Notes under the pieces: generated by a model | Databases searched by the model: none | The model's input: only the letters and a program-made list of their open reading frames with translations | Told to the model about the DNA's origin: nothing | Position numbers and translations under genes: made by a program | From: DATJQF01 sp035505995 | GTDB taxonomy: Bacteria; Bacteroidota; Bacteroidia; Bacteroidales; FEN-979 | NCBI GenBank assembly: GCA_035505995.1 | Contig: DATJQF010000120.1 | Location: 1 to 5,301 of the forward strand | Direction: 5' to 3' | Length of the DNA: 5,301 nt | Shown: positions 1 through 5,301 of the stretch, in pieces | Layout: every line of letters starts with the position of its first letter | Numbering within the stretch: position 1 is the stretch's first letter

Positions 1-124
1 CAAAGCTCCTACCCCCCGCGTAGAGCAATACGTGAGGAAAAAGCTTTCCGGTATTCAGATCGCCAACCTGGTCAATCCCGAAGGCCTGAGATACCAGGTC
101 AAGATCCGGTTCATTAACAATTGA
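1..124 (+). CDS. 3' end of an unidentified protein gene (partial)
   Basis: The frame from base 2 is open for 40 codons and ends at TGA 122-124; the start lies left of the window. The visible tail contains QYVRKKLSGIQIANLVNP and ends in YQVKIRFINN. It has basic residues, no membrane segment and no cysteine, and it alternates polar and hydrophobic residues like a terminal beta strand. I do not recognise the family; small secreted or periplasmic proteins of Bacteroidota often have tails of this style, but that is only an impression. A strong terminator begins 27 bases after the stop, which supports this being a genuine gene end. It converges with the minus-strand cluster to its right. Confidence 0.6.
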   Translation, partial: KAPTPRVEQYVRKKLSGIQIANLVNPEGLRYQVKIRFINN

Positions 125-150
125 CCACTGACAACACTTAAATCCGATAG

Positions 151-186
151 AAACTGCGGCCGGGCGATTTCCGGTCGCAGTTTTTT
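151..186 (+). terminator. Rho-independent terminator of the left-edge gene
   Basis: Bases 151-163 pair with 171-183 in a 13-bp stem with one G-U pair and a 7-base loop. The stem is GC-rich in its upper part. It runs directly into a T-tract (181-186 TTTTTT, then GTTT). It sits 27 bases after the TGA of the plus-strand gene, as expected for its intrinsic terminator. Confidence 0.9.
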
Positions 187-211
187 GTTTGATACACGCA
201 AACCCTTTCTC

Positions 212-241
212 AAATAAAAAGGTAACCGCTGCCAGCGGCAG
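212..241 (-). terminator. Possible weak terminator of the minus-strand cluster
   Basis: Downstream of the 272-1393 gene on the minus strand, CTGCC (237-241) can pair with GGCAG (229-233) around a 3-base loop. The overlapping arms CCGCTG and CAGCGG (226-238) form an alternative inverted repeat. A T-rich stretch, TTTTTATTT on the minus strand (212-220), follows after an 8-base gap. That gap makes this a poor intrinsic terminator. It is the only candidate before the convergent gene on the left. Confidence 0.3.
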
Positions 242-271
242 GCAGGCGTTGACTTGCTGGCCCCTTAATCT

Positions 272-1393
272 CTATTTAAACAACTTATCCCGCAACCCCC
301 ATAACAACCCCGATAAGAATATGGCCGCGATCCAGAGCAGGTAAACGGTAGGGTTATAATAAAGATATTCCAGGTAGGAAGGCCGCAGGTCATTCCGGAT
401 CTCCGTGAACTCCCCGGTGATCCGTTTCACCCTTGCATCCAGGCGGACATGCAGCAATCCGTTGAAAGAAACAATGCTGGCGTGCTCCATCCGGATCCCG
501 TTCAGGGAAAGTTTCTGACCATCCAGGAGCGCCATATTCTTCTTGATGGGAACGATCATGACCGATCCTCTTTTCACCGGGCCGTCCATGAACAGGGAAT
601 CAAAACTCAGGTCGGTCAGCGCAAGGGAGTCGGAATGGGTAAGCGTTATTTCCAGGGGGAACTCCCTGGAGACGGCCTTATAAAACGTGAGGGTCCTGGG
701 CGGGTCGGTCCGGGCATTGCTGATGGTAAAGTTCTGGTTCAGGTAGCTGCAGGTCCCTTTCGTAAAATTGATCGTCCCTTTCAGCGAATCCTGCGTGGTG
801 ATTAATTGGGTGGCCCCATTCAGGATCTTTATCCGCAATACCCTGACACTGTCGAAGGAGACATCGCTGACCGCCAGACTTCCATCGGTTATCGTCAGGT
901 CAAACGGGTCCTGCATGGCGGTATCCACTTTCAGGTCCGGATCCTTCAGCTTGCCAATCGAGTTGACTTTGATGGAGCTGAACAGGGCGGTTGCCGGAAG
1001 TTTGAGGGATTTTTTCAGGATGAATCCTATCGAACCGGTGTAAAAATCCAGGGATACCTCGGTTTCCGGCGTCCTGAGGTAAAAACAAAGAGGGATCACA
1101 ATAAGGCAGATCAGTGCGATCGCCAGCGGCCAGAGGATCCGGCTCCGGTGGGACGCTTTTTTCTCCAGGATCTTATTGGCGGCGTCGATCCACTCCAGTT
1201 CGCTTTTCGCCTGATCCACCTTATCCTCCAGCAATTGCTGGCGCGCCTCCCGGATCTTGGTATTCCTCTTGTACCGGAGCTTGTTCAGCCTGTGGAACCA
1301 TTCAATGAACCGGATCAGGAGACCCAGCCCGAGCCACCGGAGGATACGGTGCTGCTCATAGGCGTTGGTAATTCTTGAGAACCGTGTGTTCAT
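272..1393 (-). CDS. Membrane protein with cytoplasmic coiled coil and duplicated extracytoplasmic beta domain, unknown function
   Basis: The product is 373 aa, from ATG 1391-1393 to TAG 272-274. Residues 1-37 hold an amphipathic stretch (ILRWLGLGLLIRFIEWFHRL, 17-36). Residues 38-80 are highly charged and probably form a coiled coil. A membrane segment lies at about 87-106 (WPLAIALICLIVIPLCFYL) and a second at about 349-366, followed by the basic tail RDKLFK. The charge distribution predicts both termini in the cytoplasm and residues 107-345 outside it. That large domain alternates hydrophobic and polar residues and contains two similar blocks, 165-186 and 247-269, sharing the core D-[VL]-S-F-D-S. 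The start lies 2 bp after the stop of the upstream gene (1396-2157), so translational coupling is likely. I recognise no family, and no catalytic motif is evident. A sensor, an anchor or a secretion-accessory role would all fit this topology. Confidence 0.88.
   Translation of the reverse strand: MNTRFSRITNAYEQHRILRWLGLGLLIRFIEWFHRLNKLRYKRNTKIREARQQLLEDKVDQAKSELEWIDAANKILEKKASHRSRILWPLAIALICLIVIPLCFYLRTPETEVSLDFYTGSIGFILKKSLKLPATALFSSIKVNSIGKLKDPDLKVDTAMQDPFDLTITDGSLAVSDVSFDSVRVLRIKILNGATQLITTQDSLKGTINFTKGTCSYLNQNFTISNARTDPPRTLTFYKAVSREFPLEITLTHSDSLALTDLSFDSLFMDGPVKRGSVMIVPIKKNMALLDGQKLSLNGIRMEHASIVSFNGLLHVRLDARVKRITGEFTEIRNDLRPSYLEYLYYNPTVYLLWIAAIFLSGLLWGLRDKLFK
587..901 (-). repeat. Internal duplication in the extracytoplasmic domain of the 373-aa membrane protein
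   Basis: Protein residues 165-186 (bases 836-901) begin DLTITDGSLAVSDVSFDSV. Residues 247-269 (bases 587-655) contain EITLTHSDSLALTDLSFDSL. They align nearly without gaps and share S-L-A-[VL]-[ST]-D-[VL]-S-F-D-S. The segments that follow also match loosely: GTINF and NQNFTISNA correspond to GSVMI and GQKLSLNGI. The repeat period is about 82 residues. It is visible in the protein, not as an obvious DNA repeat, so the duplication is old. Confidence 0.55.
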
Positions 1394-1395
1394 GG

Positions 1396-2157
1396 CTATT
1401 TATCCAGGATATTAAGGTTATTCTTCAACCACTGCTGGTTGTTGCGGTTGACGGCTGCGATCTCGATATAGATCGTACCATTGAACGGCGGCAGGACGAT
1501 CTCTATCGGGGTTCCGCGGTTGAACGAGGAGGGAGTACAGGGAGTCCAGTTGCTCAGGTTGCCGGATTTTCCGCCATTGGCCGGAGCCCACCGGAACCTG
1601 ACGTCCGTAACATCCACCGTGGCTCTCAGGATCAGGTGCACTTTCCCGTCATTGGGAATATTATTTGGGGAGGGTGTCACTAACACGGGAATATAGAGCT
1701 TTGACTCATTTGCACCGGTGTAGCCGGTTACGCCAATATCCGAGGAGGTCAGCCCCCGGGCGAGAAGAACGTCCGCCACATTCCATGAAACGCTTGAACC
1801 GCCCGGGACCTGCATATCCATGCGGTAAAAAGTCCTTAATGCGATCCCGGAAGCCCTGACATCCAGCAGTTGGGCCCAAAGAGGCGAAGAAATGTTGAGC
1901 ACTTTGGTTTTATCCGGCATAAAGTCAAATTTCCCGATGGTTGCGCCGATCACATCCAGCGACGGTAATTCCGAAATGGAGGAAGTATAAAATCCTTCGC
2001 TTCGGGTCCCGAAACTCTTATAAGGTAATTTTGAAGCATTGTCAGGGACCACCGATCCATCATAATTCTGGGAGGAGAGAGGACCCGACAGGATCCAGGT
2101 TCCCCAAACGATCAGAATTTTTAACGCAGCACCGCGGTAAATGTAAATTTTGCTCAT
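1396..2157 (-). CDS. Secreted protein of unknown function
   Basis: The product is 253 aa, from ATG 2155-2157 to TAG 1396-1398. Residues 1-30 look like a Sec signal peptide: a basic N-region (K3, R8, K13), a hydrophobic core LKILIVWGTWIL, and a likely signal peptidase I site near PLSSQ-N. No lipobox cysteine is present, so a lipoprotein is unlikely. The mature part of about 220 aa is rich in Ser, Thr, Asn and Pro and has a single cysteine (C207). Residues 172-236 (HLILRATVDVTDVRFRWAP, later IEIVLPPFNGTIYIEIAAVN) have the strand and loop rhythm of an Ig- or FN3-like domain. This is inferred from pattern, not from a recognised family. It probably acts in the periplasm or at the surface. Its stop is 2 bp from the membrane-protein gene, which suggests that the two products work together. 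No Shine-Dalgarno sequence is seen; the leader is AT-rich, as is common in Bacteroidota. Confidence 0.87.
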   Translation of the reverse strand: MSKIYIYRGAALKILIVWGTWILSGPLSSQNYDGSVVPDNASKLPYKSFGTRSEGFYTSSISELPSLDVIGATIGKFDFMPDKTKVLNISSPLWAQLLDVRASGIALRTFYRMDMQVPGGSSVSWNVADVLLARGLTSSDIGVTGYTGANESKLYIPVLVTPSPNNIPNDGKVHLILRATVDVTDVRFRWAPANGGKSGNLSNWTPCTPSSFNRGTPIEIVLPPFNGTIYIEIAAVNRNNQQWLKNNLNILDK

Positions 2158-2192
2158 GTCAGATTTGTTTAATTATATTGATTCGAAAGGTT

Positions 2193-2224
2193 AAAAAAAC
2201 CCGGAGCCGACCGCCTGCCGGCTC
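2193..2224 (-). terminator. Hairpin plus T-tract between the first and second cluster genes (terminator or attenuator)
   Basis: On the minus strand GAGCCG (2219-2224) pairs perfectly with CGGCTC (2204-2209) around a 9-base loop. Four bases later comes a run of seven T (2193-2199). The stem starts inside the TGA stop codon of the 148-aa gene, so a ribosome at the stop would cover it. The stem is short and slightly separated from the T-tract. Partial termination is therefore more likely than complete termination, reducing transcript for the two downstream genes. Confidence 0.5.
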
Positions 2225-2669
2225 ACGACACCAGGTACGCCCAGACCGTGACCTTCCGGTTCTCATGCATCCGGTTATACACAAACGCGTTGAAGTACGG
2301 CCCCATGACCGGCAGCCTGACCAGGTAGCTGCTGATATTATTCGTCCCACCGCTTCCGGGAACTTCCCCCGAAACATTGATGTAATTGGTGAGTTGCGGG
2401 TCCGGAAGATTTTCCTCCAGGTTGACATACCGGCGGGTGTGGTACTTGCTGTCTGCATCAAAATAAAATACAACTCCGAGATCCACCCCTTTATCAACGG
2501 TTGAAGCAGGAGTGAACTGGACCAGGATATTGATGTACCGGTATCCGTCCGCGTTTGCGGCTCCCCCGCTGATGCCCATGTTTGAAGGCAGATCTCTTTC
2601 GGTCATGAATTTGATCATTCTGGTACAGGCCGGATTGCATGGATTCTGAGGTTGTGTTCCGTTAGACAT
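2223..2669 (-). CDS. Small soluble beta-rich protein of unknown function, first gene of the minus cluster
   Basis: The product is 148 aa, from ATG 2667-2669 to TGA 2223-2225. The start is fixed by a strong Shine-Dalgarno sequence AAGGAGG 4 bases upstream. There is no signal peptide or membrane segment. The N-terminus is polar and carries a C-x3-C pair (C11, C15 in NPCNPACTRM). Residues 43-72 (YRYINILVQFTP, then GVDLGVVFYFDAD) and 113-148 (ISSYLVRLPVMGPYFNAFVY, ending TVWAYLVS) alternate as in a compact beta sandwich or jelly roll. I do not recognise the family and see no catalytic motif. It precedes the secreted and membrane genes on the same strand, 65 bp away, with a possible attenuating hairpin between. 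A cytoplasmic location is inferred from the absent signal, unless it is exported by a signal-independent system. Confidence 0.87.
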   Translation of the reverse strand: MSNGTQPQNPCNPACTRMIKFMTERDLPSNMGISGGAANADGYRYINILVQFTPASTVDKGVDLGVVFYFDADSKYHTRRYVNLEENLPDPQLTNYINVSGEVPGSGGTNNISSYLVRLPVMGPYFNAFVYNRMHENRKVTVWAYLVS

Positions 2670-2673
2670 ATAG

Positions 2674-2680
2674 CCTCCTT
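2674..2680 (-). promoter_or_regulatory. Strong Shine-Dalgarno site of the 148-aa gene
   Basis: The minus strand reads AAGGAGG, then CTAT, then ATG, within an A-rich run. It is a perfect anti-SD complement at a short 4-base spacing. It settles the start codon of this gene. The cupin and secreted-protein genes of the window have no comparable site. Confidence 0.75.
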
Positions 2681-2721
2681 TTTTAATAATAGATTATCTG
2701 GTATAAATATATGGAATTTCT

Positions 2722-2733
2722 TCCGGATCCGGA
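2722..2733. promoter_or_regulatory. Perfect 12-bp palindrome, possible operator
   Basis: TCCGGATCCGGA is identical on both strands. It lies 53 bp upstream of the 148-aa gene's start, just upstream of an AT-rich stretch (TATATTTA on the minus strand, 2704-2711) that could be a -7-like element. The position suits an operator, but similar GGATCC-containing words also occur inside coding sequence here, so chance is possible. Confidence 0.3.
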
Positions 2734-2779
2734 CCCTCCCTTGCGATGTCTGTTATACCCCTTTGTGAAGTATTGCTTT

Positions 2780-2810
2780 TAAACGTATTTCCCGCTTTAC
2801 CCTTATAAAA
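2780..2810 (-). promoter_or_regulatory. Candidate Bacteroidota-type promoter for the minus cluster
   Basis: On the minus strand TTTT (2807-2810), 19 bases, then TACGTTTA (2780-2787) approximates the Bacteroidota consensus TTTG, 19-21 bases, TAnnTTTG, with one mismatch in each box. It would give a leader of about 105 bases before the 148-aa gene. The alternative TATATTTA at 2704-2711 is closer to the gene but lacks a -33 box. Confidence 0.25.
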
Positions 2811-2905
2811 CCTGACCGCATGGAAAACTCTGAACCGGCATTGCTGCGGGGTGAAGTGCAGAAGCAGACCGTCGGCTATCCGGGCAGGGTGTAAACCCTC
2901 TCAGA

Positions 2906-3058
2906 TCACACGATTCCCTGCTTCTTCAGCTGGTCCAGGGCCGTTTTATACCCGAGGTCGATCATCTTCCGGATATCATCCGAAGTGAAAGAGGATATAT
3001 CCACGTTGATCTCCGCTTCCGGCCTTATGGCGATCAGCTTTCCACCCCTTCCCTTTTT
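2906..3058 (-). pseudogene. Remnant resembling the C-terminal tail of a patatin-like protein
   Basis: A minus frame ending at TGA 2906-2908 encodes about 50 plausible residues. They include KLIAIRPEAEINVDISSF, then DDIRKMIDLGYKTALDQL, and end KKQGIV. The pattern of I-x-P, a Ser-Phe, an acidic helix and G-Y-x-x-A resembles the last helix region of patatin-like (RssA-type) acyl hydrolases. No catalytic G-x-S-x-G or D-G-[GA] part is present. Upstream the frame continues only as antisense of the cupin gene, and there is no start codon before that. I therefore read it as the 3' stub of a gene whose 5' part was replaced. The family call is from memory of the pattern. Alternatively the frame is fortuitous, or it is a short gene with an atypical start. 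Confidence 0.35.
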
Positions 3059-3069
3059 TGGTAATTTTG
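3039..3069 (+). promoter_or_regulatory. Bacteroidota-type promoter of the cupin gene
   Basis: TAATTTTG (3062-3069) matches the -7 consensus TAnnTTTG exactly. TTTC (3039-3042), 19 bases upstream, matches three of four bases of the -33 box TTTG. Transcription would start about 5 bases before the cupin ATG at 3080, giving a nearly leaderless mRNA. That is consistent with the absence of a Shine-Dalgarno sequence. Confidence 0.5.
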
Positions 3070-3079
3070 ATAAAAAAAT

Positions 3080-3454
3080 ATGACGGATTCTACCCGGTAT
3101 AAAATAAACCTCGATGTAAAATACCAGCATCTCGAGCTGATCGACGTCCCTGAGATCGTCCGGACCTGCACCGAAAAATGGTTCAACCAGACCCTCACGA
3201 AAGTCAATGACTCGGTGGTCCGGATCGGCATCGTGGAAGGCGAATTCCACTGGCACCAGCATGATCGGGAGGATGAATTCTTCTTCGTGCTGGAGGGGAC
3301 CCTATTCATCGATGTGGAAGGCAAAACCATTACCCTGGAACCATACCAGGGTGTCACGATCCCGAAGGGCGCATTGCACCGCCCCAGGGCACCTCAAAAA
3401 GTGGTGATGCTTATGGTGGAAACGGCAGGCATCAAGCCAGCAGGAGATCAGTGA
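3080..3454 (+). CDS. Single-domain cupin protein
   Basis: The product is 124 aa, from ATG 3080 to TGA 3452-3454. It is a compact one-domain cupin of typical length. Motif 1 is G54-x4-H59-x-H61-x4-E66-x6-G73 within EFHWHQHDREDEFFFVLEG. Motif 2 is P95-K-G-A-L-H100. The presumed metal ligands H59, H61, E66 and H100 are all present. The usual Asn after motif 2 is replaced (RPRA). It should bind a divalent metal in a small beta barrel in the cytoplasm, since no signal or membrane segment is seen. Substrate and reaction cannot be read from sequence: such stand-alone cupins include isomerases, dioxygenases and sugar-binding or sensor proteins. It is divergent from the 148-aa gene, convergent with the large minus gene, and appears to be transcribed alone. 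Confidence 0.92.
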   Translation: MTDSTRYKINLDVKYQHLELIDVPEIVRTCTEKWFNQTLTKVNDSVVRIGIVEGEFHWHQHDREDEFFFVLEGTLFIDVEGKTITLEPYQGVTIPKGALHRPRAPQKVVMLMVETAGIKPAGDQ

Positions 3455-3587
3455 TAAACTGACTTACCTTAAGACAGAGAACATCAACAACCACGAAAAG
3501 TTTTATGTCAGCGAAAATAGACCTGCATTATACCACTGACCACAGATCCATACCGGTTAGTCGTTCCTTCCTTTACTGATCAGGCTT

Positions 3588-5301
3588 TCAACTTTTTTTT
3601 AAACAACCTTTGATCCACGCCGCAATGAAACAGCTCAGGGCAAATGCCGCTGAAATAGCAAGGATTGCCACGAGTTGAAGAGCCATGACCTTCAACAACA
3701 ACAAAAGAAGCAACACCAGGACGGCGGCTGCAGATCCTATCATCAGCGAAATCAATATTTTGCATGCCCCCGGCCGGCATTTTTTCCTCCAAAACCGGAG
3801 AACTACCGCAAAAAGAATGACCAGGATGACAGGGATACTTCCTAAGGAATAATAGTGTGCAACGCCTGCACTTGCCAGTACGCCAGCCAGCAGTAATGCC
3901 GCCAGCACTGCAAGCCATCTGCAGCGTTTCCTGGCTCTATTCCAGTCGTCAGACGGTGATGGGAATACATCCTTTTCCTTACCACCCAGGGCGTTTACCC
4001 GATCGGCAATATGCCGGATATATTTCGAAAATACCGGGTACCAACGGTTCGATACCGGGATGGTTCCCGATATCCACCGCAGATTTGAGAGTAGACGAGC
4101 TTCCCTGGTAAGGATGTTTTCTTTGTGACGCACCGGAATGGTGATCTGGAAGGTTCCTGAAATGCGGCGAGTTTTACCCGCGATTGTCGTTCCCGAGGTC
4201 TCATGTGTCAGGACAGGACGTGCTTTTGCGATCCTGGTTACCTGGTGCACCACGATGGTAAATACCTGGTCAGCTTTTACCGTATCCGGAAGATCTACCG
4301 ATAAAAGACCCGTATAACTGGAACCCTCTCCCCTCGGGATGGGGATATACGTAATCCCCCCCGACTCGCACAGCAAGGTATGACCATCGATACGCACCAG
4401 TGAATGTAACCGGTACATACTTGACGCCAGCCTGAGGATATCATTGGTGCTGACCCCCGGCAAGAACAACCGGGCAATGCTGCCAAGAGGGGTATTTCCC
4501 CAAACGATCATCAATTCATCCGGCGATTCATCTGTATCTGTTTGGACCTTCGATGGCTTGATCTCAAATGTATGGGAGATGCGGTGTGAGGCGATCATCC
4601 CGGGATTTGCTGATTCCACTATGGCAAGGTTCCGCTGTGCGAGTTTGTCGGATGACGACGGGCTTGCACCAACCGGGATGGGAGCGCTGTCGAATGCGAT
4701 CTCTGCAGCGAGGCATTGATGCTGGTTCCTGACCAGCTCCTGGATGCTTCTCCTGCTTGAAGAAGAATAAGGTCCGTCAGCGGGTGAAGGATTCAGCGGG
4801 AACTGGGGTTGTGTCTGGTTGATGTCCAGCCAGCAGCCAAAGTATCTCACAACTTCGTTACCGGATGCGTTCTGAGGTATGGTCTGCACATTCGCTGCAT
4901 CGGTCTGCTGGGTCATTGATACGGATGAAGAATCGATACGGGGGGAAGCAAAGCAGGGAATAGTTACCGTTTCCCCACTGATGATTCCAAGAAGAGGTAT
5001 GGCAGTACTCCCCTGAACTGCCCTCCGGTAGGTGGTTGTCTGATCAAATTCCAGGGAAGTAGAGGAAGCCGGGAACAGTCTGAAAAAGACCCTGACGTTC
5101 TGCGCGTCCAGCACCAACGAGCGGTAACGAACCTTTGCAACGGCAAAATTATATACTGCAACACCGTTGACGCTCTGGGATAACTCCACCCAGGACGTCT
5201 GCTGATCCGTCGAAATATTGTTTTCAAACGTCTGACCACCCGTATTACCCGTATTCAGGTTGCTGATCACCCCCGAGATGAAATCATTGGGATCCGATCC
5301 C
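3588..5301 (-). CDS. Large protein with soluble beta-rich region and four C-terminal membrane segments (5' end missing), unknown function
   Basis: The stop is TGA 3588-3590. The frame stays open to the right edge, reading GSDPNDFISG before an internal GTG at 5268-5270. That GTG need not be the start, and the gene very likely begins outside the window. Counting from the GTG, 560 aa are visible. Residues 28-70 (WVELSQSVNGVAVYNFAVAK, later NVRVFFRLFPAS) read like a CARDB- or FN3-type beta sandwich, tentatively. Residues 80-240 contain IPLLGIISGETVTIPCFASP, VRYFGCWLDI and DKLAQRNLAIVESANPG. Residues 250-385 are again beta-rich. Residues 386-445 are probably helical and contain the aromatic stretch NRWYPVFSKYI. 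Four membrane segments follow at about 452-474, 476-495, 505-526 and 528-553, with a run of seven Leu in the third, and the tail ends in KGCLKKS. I cannot name the family. Whether the soluble part is exported depends on the unseen N-terminus. Confidence 0.88.
   Translation of the reverse strand, partial: GSDPNDFISGVISNLNTGNTGGQTFENNISTDQQTSWVELSQSVNGVAVYNFAVAKVRYRSLVLDAQNVRVFFRLFPASSTSLEFDQTTTYRRAVQGSTAIPLLGIISGETVTIPCFASPRIDSSSVSMTQQTDAANVQTIPQNASGNEVVRYFGCWLDINQTQPQFPLNPSPADGPYSSSSRRSIQELVRNQHQCLAAEIAFDSAPIPVGASPSSSDKLAQRNLAIVESANPGMIASHRISHTFEIKPSKVQTDTDESPDELMIVWGNTPLGSIARLFLPGVSTNDILRLASSMYRLHSLVRIDGHTLLCESGGITYIPIPRGEGSSYTGLLSVDLPDTVKADQVFTIVVHQVTRIAKARPVLTHETSGTTIAGKTRRISGTFQITIPVRHKENILTREARLLSNLRWISGTIPVSNRWYPVFSKYIRHIADRVNALGGKEKDVFPSPSDDWNRARKRCRWLAVLAALLLAGVLASAGVAHYYSLGSIPVILVILFAVVLRFWRKKCRPGACKILISLMIGSAAAVLVLLLLLLLKVMALQLVAILAISAAFALSCFIAAWIKGCLKKS

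Larger units (their letters stand above)
2670..3079. other. Divergent intergenic region, 410 bp
   Basis: This stretch separates the minus-strand cluster from the plus-strand cupin and should hold the promoters of both. Next to the cluster it is AT-rich (2670-2715) and then carries a 12-bp palindrome. The part next to the cupin (2906-3058) contains a minus-frame coding remnant. Between about 2815 and 2900 I see no convincing feature; a 24-codon plus frame there (2820-2894) has no ribosome binding site and no recognisable product. Confidence 0.6.

Noticed and set aside
226..248. GC-rich GGCAGGCAGG-type word, with a similar word at 2211-2222
   Set aside because: Such words are frequent in Bacteroidota intergenic DNA. 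Two short, inexact copies do not establish a repeat family or a mobile element.
806..1378. Plus-strand open frame of 190 codons opposite the membrane-protein gene
   Set aside because: It is rich in Gln, Pro, Arg and Gly without fold-like patterning, and it lies fully antisense to a frame with clear membrane segments and a coupled start.
1941..2504. Plus-strand open frame of 187 codons across two minus-strand genes
   Set aside because: It spans the intergenic hairpin and parts of both minus genes, is basic and unstructured in composition, and has no ribosome binding site.
2820..2894. 24-codon plus-strand ORF (begins MENSEPALLRG)
   Set aside because: It has no ribosome binding site, no hydrophobic or repeated pattern, no recognisable family and only a weak promoter context.
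3056..3262. Extension of the patatin-like remnant into a 118-codon frame starting at 3262
   Set aside because: This part is antisense to the conserved cupin motifs and reads as a shadow; only the segment below about 3058 looks protein-like.
3408..3536. Open plus frame overlapping the cupin's 3' end (contains EISDKLTYLKTENINNHEKF)
   Set aside because: The residues look plausible, but there is no start codon, about a third of the frame overlaps the cupin in another frame, and it stops after roughly 42 codons.
3505..3579. 24-codon plus-strand ORF (begins MSAKIDLHYTT) after the cupin
   Set aside because: It is short, lacks a ribosome binding site and matches nothing I know. The resemblance of KIDLH to amidohydrolase N-termini is too short to count.

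Overview
The window most likely comes from a member of the Bacteroidota, perhaps a Chitinophaga-like lineage. This is an inference. It rests on moderate G+C by eye, start sites mostly without a Shine-Dalgarno sequence, and a TAnnTTTG-type promoter in front of the one recognisable gene. It also rests on short secreted and envelope proteins of the kind common in that phylum. No RNA gene, insertion sequence, CRISPR array or phage structural gene is visible.

Layout. Bases 1-124 are the 3' end of a plus-strand gene, followed by a clear rho-independent terminator (151-186). From 272 to 2669 three minus-strand genes lie head to tail. They are transcribed in the order 2223-2669 (148 aa, no signal peptide), 1396-2157 (253 aa, signal peptide, secreted) and 272-1393 (373 aa, coiled coil, two membrane segments and an extracytoplasmic beta-rich domain with an internal duplication). 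The last two are only 2 bp apart. A hairpin with a T-tract lies between the first and second genes and could lower expression of the downstream pair. A 410-bp divergent intergenic region (2670-3079) follows. It holds a perfect 12-bp palindrome and a minus-strand coding remnant that resembles the tail of a patatin-like protein. It also holds the likely promoter of a plus-strand single-domain cupin gene (3080-3454). Bases 3588-5301 are the 3' part of a large minus-strand gene that runs off the right edge. Its product has a long soluble beta-rich portion ending in four membrane segments.

Function. Only the cupin can be assigned to a known fold with confidence. The three-gene minus cluster looks like an envelope-associated unit of one soluble, one exported and one membrane-anchored component, but I recognise no family and propose no activity. 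The large gene at the right is also unrecognised. Because it lies on the same strand as the cluster but is separated by the divergent cupin, a shared function is only a possibility.
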